From positions 1 through 14,916 of the forward strand of contig JBBRMF010000118.1 of the NCBI GenBank assembly GCA_038230975.1: a stretch of DNA of 14,916 nucleotides, written 5' to 3'. The notes under the pieces were generated by a model. That model had not been told where the DNA came from and did not search any database. It was given only the letters and a program-made list of their open reading frames with translations. Source of the stretch: JANXVV01 sp038230975 (lineage in GTDB: Bacteria > Planctomycetota > Phycisphaerae > Tepidisphaerales > Tepidisphaeraceae). Position 1 is the first letter of the stretch; each line of letters starts with the position of its first letter. This document shows, in pieces, positions 5,523-14,334 of the stretch. Position numbers and translations under genes: made by a program.

Positions 5523-6389
5523 GTGCCACTCCCCTTCCATCCCCACGACCCCTCCTTCAACCGCGAGAACGCGCTCTATCTCGCCCATGCATCCGATGTC
5601 GCCTATATCCGCTCACCCGGCGTCGAGGCAACGGAACGGCTGGGGTTGGAGGCGTCGGCGTTTTTGAATCGGTTGACGCGGACGCGGGGGTTTCTGGGGG
5701 TGTGTGAGACGCATGCGGTGTTGTCGTTTCGCGGATCGGATCCTTTGAATATTCAGACGTGGGTGACGGATGCGGTGGTGAAGCTGGTGGAATCCAGCGA
5801 GTATGACGGGCGGGTGCATCATGGGTTCAGCTCGGCGTTGCGGCGGACGTGGAAAAAGATCGAGGCGATTTTGGACGAGGTGCGGGATAAGCCGTTGTTT
5901 TTGACGGGGCATTCGATGGGCGGGGCGCTGGCGGTGTTGACGGCGTGCAGGTTGGCGAAGATGGGTCGACCACCGGTGGCGATTTATACGTTTGGGTCGC
6001 CGCGCGTGGGGGATGTGCATTTTTGTTCGAATTATTCGATTCCGACGTATCGCGTGGTGAATCGGCTGGACTTGGTGCCGGAGATGCCGTTGGCGGCGGT
6101 GCGGCGGCGGGCGATCGTGAAGGTCGCGGAAATCAAACGGAAAACGAAACGGGTTCACCGGTATGGGCATGTGAAGACATTGGTGTACATCGACATCGAC
6201 GGCGAAATTACGACCGATGCGGAGATTGCGCCATGGCATTCGCACGCGGTGTACCGGGCGATCGCGACGCGTGGGAAGAGTTTTCTGGAAGGGGTGACCG
6301 ACCATTTGATCTCAAATTATATTCGCGGGCTTGAGGGGAAAAACACCCGGAAAGTCACGGGCAAGCGACGGCGAAAACAAGCGGAATGA
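5523..6389 (+). CDS. Class 3 lipase (alpha/beta hydrolase)
   Basis: A 288-aa protein with a complete lipase class 3 domain (PF01764). AVLSFRGSD at 65-73 is the oxyanion-side strand. The nucleophile elbow is LTGHSMGGALAVLTA at 127-141 with S131. YTFGSPRVGD at 155-164 is a family hallmark. The catalytic Asp is likely D183 in VNRLDLVPEMP. The catalytic His is probably H261 (TDHLISNYI), in a region matching the family's Y..H end. It would hydrolyse glycerolipids or similar esters. There is no signal peptide, so it is probably cytoplasmic or membrane-associated. The tail (270-288) is strongly basic (TGKRRRKQAE). The GTG start is chosen because no suitable in-frame ATG exists before the domain and GGCAGG lies upstream. 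Codon choice flips from C-ending to G/T-ending at about codon 37 (near 5632). Confidence 0.88.
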   Translation: MPLPFHPHDPSFNRENALYLAHASDVAYIRSPGVEATERLGLEASAFLNRLTRTRGFLGVCETHAVLSFRGSDPLNIQTWVTDAVVKLVESSEYDGRVHHGFSSALRRTWKKIEAILDEVRDKPLFLTGHSMGGALAVLTACRLAKMGRPPVAIYTFGSPRVGDVHFCSNYSIPTYRVVNRLDLVPEMPLAAVRRRAIVKVAEIKRKTKRVHRYGHVKTLVYIDIDGEITTDAEIAPWHSHAVYRAIATRGKSFLEGVTDHLISNYIRGLEGKNTRKVTGKRRRKQAE

Positions 6390-6581
6390 GGAAGGGAAGC
6401 CGGTTCGTCGGAAACGCCGGGTGTCTTTTCAAGTTAGATGAGTTGCACACGATCGCCATCATTTCAACAATTTTGAAGATGCTTCTCGCGATTCGCGGGC
6501 AAATTGAGTAGTCTTGATCCTGCACGTTGGTTTCGGGTTGCGGTCGACACTGCGGCCCCCGGCGGCAATCGGAGTCTATCC

Positions 6582-6803
6582 ATGCGAAAACTTCTTCTGA
6601 CGTTGTTGTTCTTTGGAACGATCTGCTGCGGATTCGGATGTGGGCATTCCGCTGCGTCTGCTGTAAGCACAGCCGTCGCCGCGTTTTTACCCAGCAACAC
6701 CGCGCAGCAGGCGACCGCCCGGCAGAATGCCCTTACCAATCCCAATAATGGCTCGGATCGGTCCCCGATTTATAGCCAGGTTGGAGCGAACTACGGCAGA
6801 TAG
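6582..6803 (+). CDS. Small exported Cys-containing protein of unknown function
   Basis: A 73-aa protein beginning MRKLLLTLLFFGTICCGFGCG, a classic export signal with a basic start and a hydrophobic core. Three cysteines (15, 16, 20) sit at the end of the core, but none has a canonical lipobox before it, so lipoprotein processing is possible yet unproven. The mature part is Ala/Ser/Thr-rich with no charged core, then Asn/Gln-rich (ARQNALTNPNNGS). GGAG at 6571-6574 lies 7 nt before the ATG, and the ATG is preferred to upstream in-frame codons because the signal peptide begins exactly there. The gene is 192 bp after the lipase stop and converges with the TPR gene. No family is recognised. Confidence 0.6.
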   Translation: MRKLLLTLLFFGTICCGFGCGHSAASAVSTAVAAFLPSNTAQQATARQNALTNPNNGSDRSPIYSQVGANYGR

Positions 6804-6874
6804 AGTGACGCCAGATTCAACTTGTTAATACAGATCAAATCTTCTCGCGATTCTCGCTTCACTTGAGTAAGTTG

Positions 6875-8314
6875 TCAGTTCGATTCGCGAAGCATGAGCT
6901 TCGCCACGGCAGCCGCCACTAAATTGCCGTTCAACTCGACGGCTTCTTGTAGAACGCTCGCGCGTTCTTCTTCCTTCGTCACCTGCCCGAGTTCCAGCAA
7001 CAGCCGCGTGCGAATATCGGTATCGGCCTGGCATTCCAGACCTCGCCGCAATTCACTTTGCATCTCAACGGTTTTACCGAGCGCACCGAGGCACTGCGCG
7101 TGTTCCAGCCGGAACACAGCCAGATCTGCAAATTGCTCGATTGCCTTTTGTGCCATTTCCAACTTCCTGGGATCCTCTGCCCTGAGCCTGCTCACACTCA
7201 TCACCATCGACAATGCATACGACGGAAATTCACCTGCCAACATTCGCTGCACAAACCATAGGCCGGTGCGGCAATAGGGCCATCCGGGGGCCATTTTTTC
7301 TACCTCTTCGAAACACTCAATCGATTCATAATATCGCTCGGTAAATGCCAAAACGAATGCTTGATTGAGCAGCGGTTCCGGATCGTATGGATCAGCCGCG
7401 TGGGCTTGGCGGAATAAATTCAAGGCGTCGTCAATTCGACCGGCATCGCGCGCCGCCTGGCCTTGCTGAACGAGGGTGGCCGCCGGCTGCAAACCGATTC
7501 GATTTCGTTCAATCGTCAACTTCAGTTCGGCATCTTTGACGATAGGAAGTTCATCGAGTTCGTAGCGGGTTGATCCCATCCAAACGACCACCCGTGTCAA
7601 TGGTTCGCCAGGACCGGCAAGGAGTCTGGCCTGTGTGCGGAAGAAACGGGCGGTTTCGGGTTCACTGTTCGCGAGTAGCTCTGCCGTCTGACTGGCGTAC
7701 TGCGACGATTCGGTCGAATTTCCAAAGTATCGATGAACCTCATACAAGTGCTTCAGATAGCGCACGACATACTTGCGATCATCATGGATTCGTTCGGTAA
7801 TTTGCAGCGAGCGCTCTCCGTGCCCGATGGCTTTCTGTGGCTCCTGCCGAAGCCAATAACATTGCGATAGATACCAGTGCGTCGTAGCCGACAAATGCAG
7901 GTGCCCATGGCCGGCAAGGGTTCGGGCATCAATGAGCTGGTTTGTCAAAATAGCAATGGCGTCGTCATATTGAAACGATCGCAATCGCTGCATTGCCGCC
8001 GACAACCTGGTTTCCCAATCGGCGATCTCGCTGGATGGTCCATCAGCCAACAGCAAGCGGAGCAATTCCGTGTTGTTCAGATGATTGGCGAACACCTTCG
8101 CGACCGTATACAGGCCACCGATCCGTGTTTCCCAGACCGGATGTTGGGTCTCAATGCCGTCAGACTGACACCATTCTGCAAAATGCTCGGTAATCAATGA
8201 CGCCTGCGCACGACATAGATGGATGAGGCGGTCATGGCTACCCGTAGCAGCCGCCAGAAGCAAAGCCTCACGCAACTTCGTTGGCTCAATCGGTGATTCG
8301 TCCGTGTCGTTCAT
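6875..8314 (-). CDS. TPR-repeat protein, probable scaffold
   Basis: A 479-aa soluble, helical protein without a signal peptide or membrane segment. TPR-like helix pairs are visible. The clearest is LVQQGQAARDAGRIDDALNL at 281-300, followed by FRQAHAADP, and then 311-344 (EPLLNQAFVLAFTERYYESI through ECFEEVEKMAPGWP), with canonical A, G/F and P positions. Looser repeats lie at about 107-130, 141-174, 184-215 and 401-430. The first 100 residues are helical and not recognised. TPR proteins hold other proteins together; no enzyme motif is present and no partner can be named. It resembles the unnamed TPR proteins that are common in planctomycetes. The ATG at 8314 follows an AGGG-type site 6-7 nt upstream. 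It converges with the small exported protein gene (71 bp apart) and diverges from the 771-aa protein gene with a 285-bp spacer that should hold both promoters. Confidence 0.78.
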   Translation of the reverse strand: MNDTDESPIEPTKLREALLLAAATGSHDRLIHLCRAQASLITEHFAEWCQSDGIETQHPVWETRIGGLYTVAKVFANHLNNTELLRLLLADGPSSEIADWETRLSAAMQRLRSFQYDDAIAILTNQLIDARTLAGHGHLHLSATTHWYLSQCYWLRQEPQKAIGHGERSLQITERIHDDRKYVVRYLKHLYEVHRYFGNSTESSQYASQTAELLANSEPETARFFRTQARLLAGPGEPLTRVVVWMGSTRYELDELPIVKDAELKLTIERNRIGLQPAATLVQQGQAARDAGRIDDALNLFRQAHAADPYDPEPLLNQAFVLAFTERYYESIECFEEVEKMAPGWPYCRTGLWFVQRMLAGEFPSYALSMVMSVSRLRAEDPRKLEMAQKAIEQFADLAVFRLEHAQCLGALGKTVEMQSELRRGLECQADTDIRTRLLLELGQVTKEEERASVLQEAVELNGNLVAAAVAKLMLRESN

Positions 8315-8599
8315 ACATCCCTTGATCCCACCTTTCGACCTTCGCTGAAGTTTAAATGATTAGCGAGCGCGATACAAAACCGAATGACACAGGAGCGAAT
8401 ACCGGGTTCTCTGGAAAGTTGGATCAGCACAACATCGGCACAATTCCATGGCTCTGCAACTGCCTGATAAATATTGCCCGGTCTCCGATTATTTCTTGAC
8501 AGTCGGGGGGTATACCCGGTGAAATCATGGAATCCGCGCAAAAGCGATGAACCGCCATCGTGCGATTTGCAGTTATTGGTTCCAATGAAAGGTGCGCCC

Positions 8600-10915
8600 A
8601 TGTTGTTCCATTCATGCGTCCGTCGGATGTCCTGCCTGTCGGTGTTGTTGTCCGTGATGATTTCATCTCACGTCGTCGCCGAGGAGAAGGTGGCGATTCG
8701 TCTGAATATTCGTGGTGGGGAATCGTGGGCTTTTGATCGAACGATGGACATGAAGATGACCAACAAGGGGACATCGGAAGGTCAGACGCAAACGTTCGAG
8801 TCCAAGATGACGCAACGGCGGGCCGGCAAGCTGGTAGTCATCGCCGCCAGTGATGGGAAGCCGACCGAAATCAAAGTGACGTTCGACAAATCCTGCGAGA
8901 CGAACGCGGAGATGACCGGACAACCACCGCAAAAAATGCCGTTCCCACTGGCGGGCGAGACGGTGACCATCAGTCGTGCGGCGGACGGGTCGGTCCGCAA
9001 TGACTACCGCGGCCAACTTGATCCGATGACTCTCAGTGAGCTGCAGGCAGCGCTCGAACCCGATACGACCTTCTATACCGACAAGGAAGTAGCAGTTGGC
9101 GAGGAGTGGAAGGGAAACAACGAGGCGCTGACCAAATCGTTTCAGCTCACCGGGCCGAATGACCGCGCGCGAATGACGCTGAAACTGCTTTCGTTGAAGG
9201 ACATCAAAGGCCGCCCGACAGCCGAGATCAAAGTATCGGCGGCGGGTTTCAAAGAGATGCAGGGAATTTCCAACCAGACGATCATGCAGGGAACCATTTT
9301 GGTTGACCTGCCGACGGGTCATGTGCTGAAGGGCGATCTCAAGAGTACCGCCACTCAGAAAGGAACGACAACCGGTCCCGGGCCGGACGGTCAACAGCAT
9401 ACGATGACGGTGGAAGGCGACGGGACCACGAGCATCTCCCTTACGTCAGAACTGCTGGATGGCAAAATGCCGGCACGGGAGAATCCGACTCGCGATCCGA
9501 AACCAAATCCTCTGGCGGGTGGGAAACCCAATCCACTCGGCGCACCCGCCGGTTTTCGCGGCATTTTTACCGATGGGAAGTTGAAGCTGGACCTTCAGGA
9601 GTCCGCCGACGGATACATTGGAACTCTCACGCTCGGTGAGCAAAACTTCAAAGCCACCGCGACCGAGAAAAACGGCACACTCGACGGCAAATTTGAAGCG
9701 AGTGGCCAAACCTACTCGTTCACGGCAACTCGCGAGAACGACACGGTCCACTTCAAGACCGGCGACACCGCCTACACACTCAAAAGGAAGGTTAATCCGC
9801 TGGATCAGTCCAACAGCGATTTGCCGCCGAAGCCCGCACCACCCAAAAACCCGCTTGCGGGGAATGTATCACCGGTAGTGCAAGGTCCAAAGAATACGAT
9901 GCGGTTTGAGTCGTACATCCTCAAGGATGATCCAAGCTACATCGGCGGCGAGGTGAGCCAGGCTCTGATTCCAGCGGGCTGGAAAGTCGAAGGCGGAGTC
10001 GTCTGGAATCTTTCCAACACCTACTTCCCCGCGCAGTGTCGGCTGCAAGTTTTTGATCCGAAGGGGGTCTCGTCCCTTGGGTCGTATCCCAATCTGTACT
10101 ATTTCTGGTCATCGAGCCCCATGTCGCAACAACTACTGCCACCGGGGACAAATTACATGGGCTGCATCGTCCGTTACCCGATCGAGGATCCGATCAAAGC
10201 GGTTCGCGAACTGGTGCTTCCCACGTATCGCAAAGAGCTGTTGCGGGCCCGGGTGGTCGAACAGGAAGAGCTTCCCAAGATGGCCGATAAAGTGACCGAA
10301 GCCTCGGAAAAAATCCCTGGCACAAAGTATTTGGTCAAAGCCTGCCGTATTCGTTTTGAATATGAAGTGGATGGTCAGTCGGTGGAAGAGGATTTGTACG
10401 CCGTGCTTGAAGCGCGAGTCACACCGCAGATGCAGTTTATGAACTGGACCGTCTCCAACATCACCTCCAACCGCGCCGCCAAGGGGAAAATGGAGGAACT
10501 GCGGGGCATTCAGAAGATCATCGAGCGTTCGGTGCGGCCGAATCTTGAATGGACCAATAAGTATGTTCAGTTCGTGCAGGCGATGCACAATATCGGCATG
10601 GACGCGATTCGCCAGGCCGGCGTTCGAAGCAAGATCATCGCGGACATGAGCAACGACATCAGCGATACGATGCGGAAGAGCTACGATAACACGCAAGCCG
10701 CGAACGACCGCATTTCCGAAGCCCGCAGCCAAACCATGCGCGGCGTCACGCCTTACGAGGCCGGCGGTGGACGGAAGGTCGAGTTGCCAAGCGAATTCAA
10801 GCAAGCCTGGCGCACCAATGACGGACAATATATCGTCAGCAATGATCCCAATTATAACCCAAATGCGGATCTCAACAACCACTCAACTTGGGAGGAAATG
10901 CACCCGGCACACTGA
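8600..10915 (+). CDS. Large exported protein with three domains and NPLAG-type linkers
   Basis: A 771-aa protein beginning MLFHSCVRRMSCLSVLLSVM with a signal peptide probably cut after VVA (residue 27). I chose the ATG at 8600 because AAAGGTG at 8588-8594 lies 5 nt before it; upstream in-frame codons do not extend the signal sensibly. Region 30-285 is beta-rich and unnamed. It is followed by a Pro/Asn linker (KPNPLAGGKPNPLG at 301-314), then a 75-residue beta module at 317-396 with repeated Gly turns (TDGKLKL, LGEQNFKATATEKNGTLDGK). A second linker (VNPLDQ, then PPKNPLAGN at 414-422) leads to the C-terminal domain, 433-771. This holds a Trp/Tyr-rich segment (465-503), a helical amphipathic stretch (628-712) and the terminal motif YIVSNDPNYNPN at 744-755, with W764 after it. 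No catalytic residues are recognised. It may bind something at the cell envelope. No transmembrane anchor after the signal is seen. Confidence 0.75.
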   Translation: MLFHSCVRRMSCLSVLLSVMISSHVVAEEKVAIRLNIRGGESWAFDRTMDMKMTNKGTSEGQTQTFESKMTQRRAGKLVVIAASDGKPTEIKVTFDKSCETNAEMTGQPPQKMPFPLAGETVTISRAADGSVRNDYRGQLDPMTLSELQAALEPDTTFYTDKEVAVGEEWKGNNEALTKSFQLTGPNDRARMTLKLLSLKDIKGRPTAEIKVSAAGFKEMQGISNQTIMQGTILVDLPTGHVLKGDLKSTATQKGTTTGPGPDGQQHTMTVEGDGTTSISLTSELLDGKMPARENPTRDPKPNPLAGGKPNPLGAPAGFRGIFTDGKLKLDLQESADGYIGTLTLGEQNFKATATEKNGTLDGKFEASGQTYSFTATRENDTVHFKTGDTAYTLKRKVNPLDQSNSDLPPKPAPPKNPLAGNVSPVVQGPKNTMRFESYILKDDPSYIGGEVSQALIPAGWKVEGGVVWNLSNTYFPAQCRLQVFDPKGVSSLGSYPNLYYFWSSSPMSQQLLPPGTNYMGCIVRYPIEDPIKAVRELVLPTYRKELLRARVVEQEELPKMADKVTEASEKIPGTKYLVKACRIRFEYEVDGQSVEEDLYAVLEARVTPQMQFMNWTVSNITSNRAAKGKMEELRGIQKIIERSVRPNLEWTNKYVQFVQAMHNIGMDAIRQAGVRSKIIADMSNDISDTMRKSYDNTQAANDRISEARSQTMRGVTPYEAGGGRKVELPSEFKQAWRTNDGQYIVSNDPNYNPNADLNNHSTWEEMHPAH

Positions 10916-11041
10916 GAGATTTATGGAGTGCATAGAGATAAACAACTCGTGTCACCAACCGATCATTTCCCATGTTCAAACAGCCTGCACTGATTCGATC
11001 GATCGGGGATGGCCACCGTCATTCAGACGAATTCAATCGCT

Positions 11042-12721
11042 TCATTTCCTGGTTAACTTGTCATCATTGTAACTCAAGACCAGCGTGGCGGGAGACCTAT
11101 TGGCCTTGTCGTAATCAACCCCGGGATAAGCCAACAAATAGACTCTTCCGTCGGTGTAGCGGAAGGTGATCGTGTGATCTCTCACCGAGTATGTGCCGCC
11201 GCCGGGTTCCGCGGTGGTTCGCAGAGCGCCGCAACTGCCGTGATCCAGCACGTATAGCGCCACCTCATCCTGAAAATGACCCTCAGCGGTAAAGGTGAGC
11301 GTGGGGATCACACCATTCCAGGCGGGCAGCACATACTCGCCGTTAAAAGTCGCGCCGTCGACGTTGGGGAGGCGGACGTAGGTATGGTCGGTCTTGTTCG
11401 TGGTGAGGACGAGATCATTCCCTTTGACTTGGATGGGGATCTCACCATAGGACATTTTGATGAGGCCCGCATCGTCTTTGAGCGAGTATGTGCCCCAGTA
11501 ACGGGGGGTTTCTTCGGCGTTGACCCAGGTGTTTTGCCCGTCGCAGCCGCGCAGGTGGAAACGGCTGGCGAAGAAAACCTGGCCGTTGGAATAGAAGATG
11601 GCATAGCTGCCTTTGAGGCCGCCGCCCACCATCGAAACGCCCTGCCAGACGCCGATGATGCCGGGACCTTTGAGAGTCGCTGGCTCGACAACAGCATCCT
11701 TCCAGTCGTCAAACTTCATCGAAAAGATGTATTCCAGCACCACCGTCTCAAGATCGTGGGAACGATAGAGGATATGGTTGTGGTCTCGGTTCAGGCTGAA
11801 GACCGTGAGGCGTTCGAAGCGGTCGTTGATCTTGATAACGAACAGATCGAGGAAGTAATCCTTGTGGTCGGCATTGGCGGTCATGATGCCGGAGGCACGA
11901 ATATATTCCCAGCCTTTGAACGACTTGCGAGCCTCCCGCGCGGTGTAAACGGTGTTGTTGACGGTGCGGTTTTTCGTTCCGGCAAGCTGCGCGCAGGCAT
12001 CATCCCACGCGGTTTCCAGGGCTTGATCCAAAGTTCCGGCGGCGGGCTTGGGCGTCATGAGCAGCAGTTCGAGGTGTTCACCGATGGGTGGATGGGCGAG
12101 CGTGAGAATGACGCCGTTGGAGTAGTGCTTCTCTGTCCAGCCGCGCGGCGTGGCGTACCGCATGTGCCCGAATTCGCCGGCAGGACCCGACTCCGCGACC
12201 GGGACGGCGGGCGGCGTGACCGGGACGAATGTGGTCCCGTTGACCAGTGCCGAAGCCGCCGCCGCGTACTTGTTGAAGGTTTCGATCGGAGTGGCGACGA
12301 AGATCATCCGCTGGATGCGCCCGCTACCGTGAACGATTACCATCCAGACATGGATCGATGCTTTTCCGGTCACGGCAATGGTTCCCGCCCGATTGGCAAT
12401 CTCCATGGGACTGCCGGCCCCGTCAAGTTTCCCCTTGTCGTCCCAGACGATGTTTTGGGTGGCGCCCAATTCCTTCCAATCCGCCGCCAGACGATCCATG
12501 ACCGAGCCCGTGAACGGCTCACCGCCCAGCAGCGTCAGGGTGCAGACGCTCCCCTCGGCCACATCCCTGGGGCGCAGCACGACAACGCCGTTCGCTTCGT
12601 CGTGGGCCCATCCCTCGGGTACCGTCACCACCGCGCCGCCGAAAGTCACCGTCTCGGCTTGCGCGATCGAGCCGGCGAGTAGGAAATGTACGCAGAGCCA
12701 TCCGATTGTGAAACGTCGCAT
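11042..12721 (-). CDS. Exported 559-aa paralogue with duplicated N-terminal module
   Basis: A signal peptide (MRRFTIGWLCVHFLLAGSIA, cut near AQA at 20-22) leads to a module at 23-165: TVTFGGAVVTVPEGW, then CTLTLLGGEPFTGSV and DRLAADWKEL. A second, diverged copy follows at about 185-345 with the same spine: RYATPRGW, then a buried beta pair, LELLLMTPKP, and DQALETAWDDA. The C-terminal 355-559 is a beta-sandwich-like region (GVWQGVSMVGGGLKGSYAIF at 357-376; GEYVLPAWNGVIPTLTF at 461-477; YSVRDHTITFRYTDGR at 511-526). The start is placed at the ATG at 12721, since AAGGAG lies 4 nt before it and the signal peptide begins there. The gene is 50 bp after the stop of the 405-aa paralogue on the same strand, so the two probably form an operon. 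No enzymatic motif is seen; it is likely periplasmic or surface-exposed and may bind a ligand. Confidence 0.78.
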   Translation of the reverse strand: MRRFTIGWLCVHFLLAGSIAQAETVTFGGAVVTVPEGWAHDEANGVVVLRPRDVAEGSVCTLTLLGGEPFTGSVMDRLAADWKELGATQNIVWDDKGKLDGAGSPMEIANRAGTIAVTGKASIHVWMVIVHGSGRIQRMIFVATPIETFNKYAAAASALVNGTTFVPVTPPAVPVAESGPAGEFGHMRYATPRGWTEKHYSNGVILTLAHPPIGEHLELLLMTPKPAAGTLDQALETAWDDACAQLAGTKNRTVNNTVYTAREARKSFKGWEYIRASGIMTANADHKDYFLDLFVIKINDRFERLTVFSLNRDHNHILYRSHDLETVVLEYIFSMKFDDWKDAVVEPATLKGPGIIGVWQGVSMVGGGLKGSYAIFYSNGQVFFASRFHLRGCDGQNTWVNAEETPRYWGTYSLKDDAGLIKMSYGEIPIQVKGNDLVLTTNKTDHTYVRLPNVDGATFNGEYVLPAWNGVIPTLTFTAEGHFQDEVALYVLDHGSCGALRTTAEPGGGTYSVRDHTITFRYTDGRVYLLAYPGVDYDKANRSPATLVLSYNDDKLTRK

Positions 12722-12771
12722 GTTGCTCCTTGGAAGGAAGGATATGATTGACAGAATCAGCACCGGCGCGT

Positions 12772-13989
12772 TCAGGGAGCCAGAAGCAACTTGCTTCCTT
12801 GCAGAAACAGTTCGCGCGGCCTGCTTCTGCCTATTTGCGTGTTGGTGATCAGGAATGTCATGCTGATCTTCTTGCCGTCGCTGTAGGTCAGGTTCAAAGT
12901 ATTCTTCTCGATCGTGTACTTCCCGTTGCCTCCGTTGGCTGGCAAACCACTGCCTACTCGACCACCGCCTTCTTTAACAGTCATCGGAATGACCTCATGG
13001 ATGAGCCCATCCTCGGAGAAATCTCCATCGGACGTAAACTTGATCGATGGAATCGGACCCACCGGCTTGTCCAGCCGAAAGGAGGCCGACAATTTCAAGC
13101 CGTCGCAGGGGTCCACATGGGTTATGCGAAGCGTCGTAGGAACCTCATCGGTCCACGCGGCAATTGTGTTTCCATGTCGGCCTGAAGATCGATCTTGAAA
13201 ATCGCGCGTCACCGGCGCAGTCCAAAAATCTTTTCCCTTCGAGAAGCGTGTCGGTTCTTTAACTTTCTCGAACGTCGCCACCACTTCGTCGCCAACGATG
13301 CGATACACACCGAAGGCACCAACTCGGCGAATGCGTTGATACTCCAGATCCAGCGTTGCGGGTCCGCCGGTCGGAAATCCCCGATAGACCACACCAGCAG
13401 GCAAAAAAAACCAGCACTCCGGCCGGGTGTCTGTCTTAACCTGCGAAAACCCAAAACAAACGCCGCTCAGCGGTTCGAGGGCTTTGGGCGCAACGTATTT
13501 CGTTGCCGCCATCACTTCCGATACCACCACGCTGTACTTTTGAAATGCCTCGAAATCGCTGCTGACAAAGACCATCTTGTCGACACGCTGGTTCGACTTG
13601 ACCACGTACAGCAGGACGAAAATGCTCTTTTCCGCGCTAACGTCGATTCGTGCCGAGCGGGCACCTATTTCCACCAGGCTACCGGCACCGATGATCGAGT
13701 CGCCACTATCACTGGCGAGGGTGCCCAGCGCCTGAAACCCCTTCCATTCAGCGGCCAACTGGTCCGTCACCGTACCGTTGTACGGTTCGCCCCCCAGCAG
13801 TGTTAATGAGCAGGCCACCCCCGCCGGCAATTCGGGCGGTGTGAGCACGAGCGTGTCATCTTTTTCAGATTGCTTCCAACCCTCAGGGATCTTCACGACC
13901 GCCCCACCGACCGTCACCGTCTCCTCAGCGCGTAGCAAATTGCAGAGCGAAAGAGATATGACGGCCAAGACAAACGCTGCAAGCCTCAT
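12772..13989 (-). CDS. Exported 405-aa paralogue of the neighbouring 559-aa protein
   Basis: Signal peptide MRLAAFVLAVISLSLCNLLR, then a module at 23-165 that is plainly homologous to the first module of the neighbour: both read ETVT-GGAVV-PEGW, then LTLLGGEP-G-V-D-LAA-WK at matching spacing. The second module is absent. The C-terminal region corresponds to the neighbour's beta-rich half: GVCFGFSQVK at 176-185, AFGVYRIVGDEVVATFEKVK at 225-244, and PSIKFTSDGDFSEDG at 314-328 against PTLTFTAEGHFQDE. NGKYTIEKNTLNLTYSDGK at 355-373 matches the neighbour's GTYSVRDHTITFRYTDGR. The ATG at 13989 has GGAAGG 6 nt upstream and directly begins the signal peptide; the longer N-terminal reading gives no export signal and was discarded. 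It is the first gene of a probable two-gene operon made by tandem duplication. Confidence 0.8.
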   Translation of the reverse strand: MRLAAFVLAVISLSLCNLLRAEETVTVGGAVVKIPEGWKQSEKDDTLVLTPPELPAGVACSLTLLGGEPYNGTVTDQLAAEWKGFQALGTLASDSGDSIIGAGSLVEIGARSARIDVSAEKSIFVLLYVVKSNQRVDKMVFVSSDFEAFQKYSVVVSEVMAATKYVAPKALEPLSGVCFGFSQVKTDTRPECWFFLPAGVVYRGFPTGGPATLDLEYQRIRRVGAFGVYRIVGDEVVATFEKVKEPTRFSKGKDFWTAPVTRDFQDRSSGRHGNTIAAWTDEVPTTLRITHVDPCDGLKLSASFRLDKPVGPIPSIKFTSDGDFSEDGLIHEVIPMTVKEGGGRVGSGLPANGGNGKYTIEKNTLNLTYSDGKKISMTFLITNTQIGRSRPRELFLQGSKLLLAP

Positions 13990-14334
13990 AAACTTCCTTC
14001 CAAAAGACGGTGAAGCATGACCGATGCCCAAATGGAAAACAATTAAAAAATTCGATTCGAAGGGTTTGTTTTTGATCGCCTGCATAAATCGTCCAACGAC
14101 GAAGAGTTGATTCCAGCTTTGTATTGCTGCCGGGGCACAATATTTCATTGACATTTGCCTATCCAAGTGCTCTGCTTTGCAATCGAGACAGGAGTCAATC
14201 GGACCCCTGCGAGGAGTCTGCGATGCTCGCCGTGGAAATTGCCTGGTGTGAGCGAGAGATGTTTCAATTCCTCGGACAACGATGGTGCTCGTTCACGTTC
14301 CCGTGATCCATTTACCCGGGGAAGAGTTGGAATC
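13990..14334. other. Divergent intergenic region
   Basis: A 345-bp spacer between the divergent 405-aa gene and the partial transglutaminase-associated gene. It should hold promoters for both. A TTGACA-like box at 14148-14153 on the plus strand has no convincing -10 partner at 16-18 nt. Poly-A/T runs lie at 14040-14075. No hairpin terminator or RNA gene is apparent. Confidence 0.4.

Noticed and set aside
6343..6424. Inverted repeat ACACCCGG / CCGGGTGT near the lipase stop, followed by CTTTTC
   Set aside because: The arms are 66 bp apart and one lies in the coding sequence. This is too loose for an intrinsic terminator.
8496..8516. TTGACA followed by TATACC upstream of the 771-aa gene
   Set aside because: The spacing is only 9 nt instead of 16-18, so it is not a convincing sigma-70 promoter.
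11276..12682. Long open plus-strand frame (468 codons) opposite the 559-aa gene
   Set aside because: It is entirely antisense to a gene with a signal peptide, a clear paralogue and a good ribosome site. The frame has no recognisable domain, and open antisense frames are expected in GC-rich coding DNA.
14148..14176. TTGACA box in the divergent spacer
   Set aside because: The sequence at the right distance (TCTGCT) matches the -10 consensus poorly.
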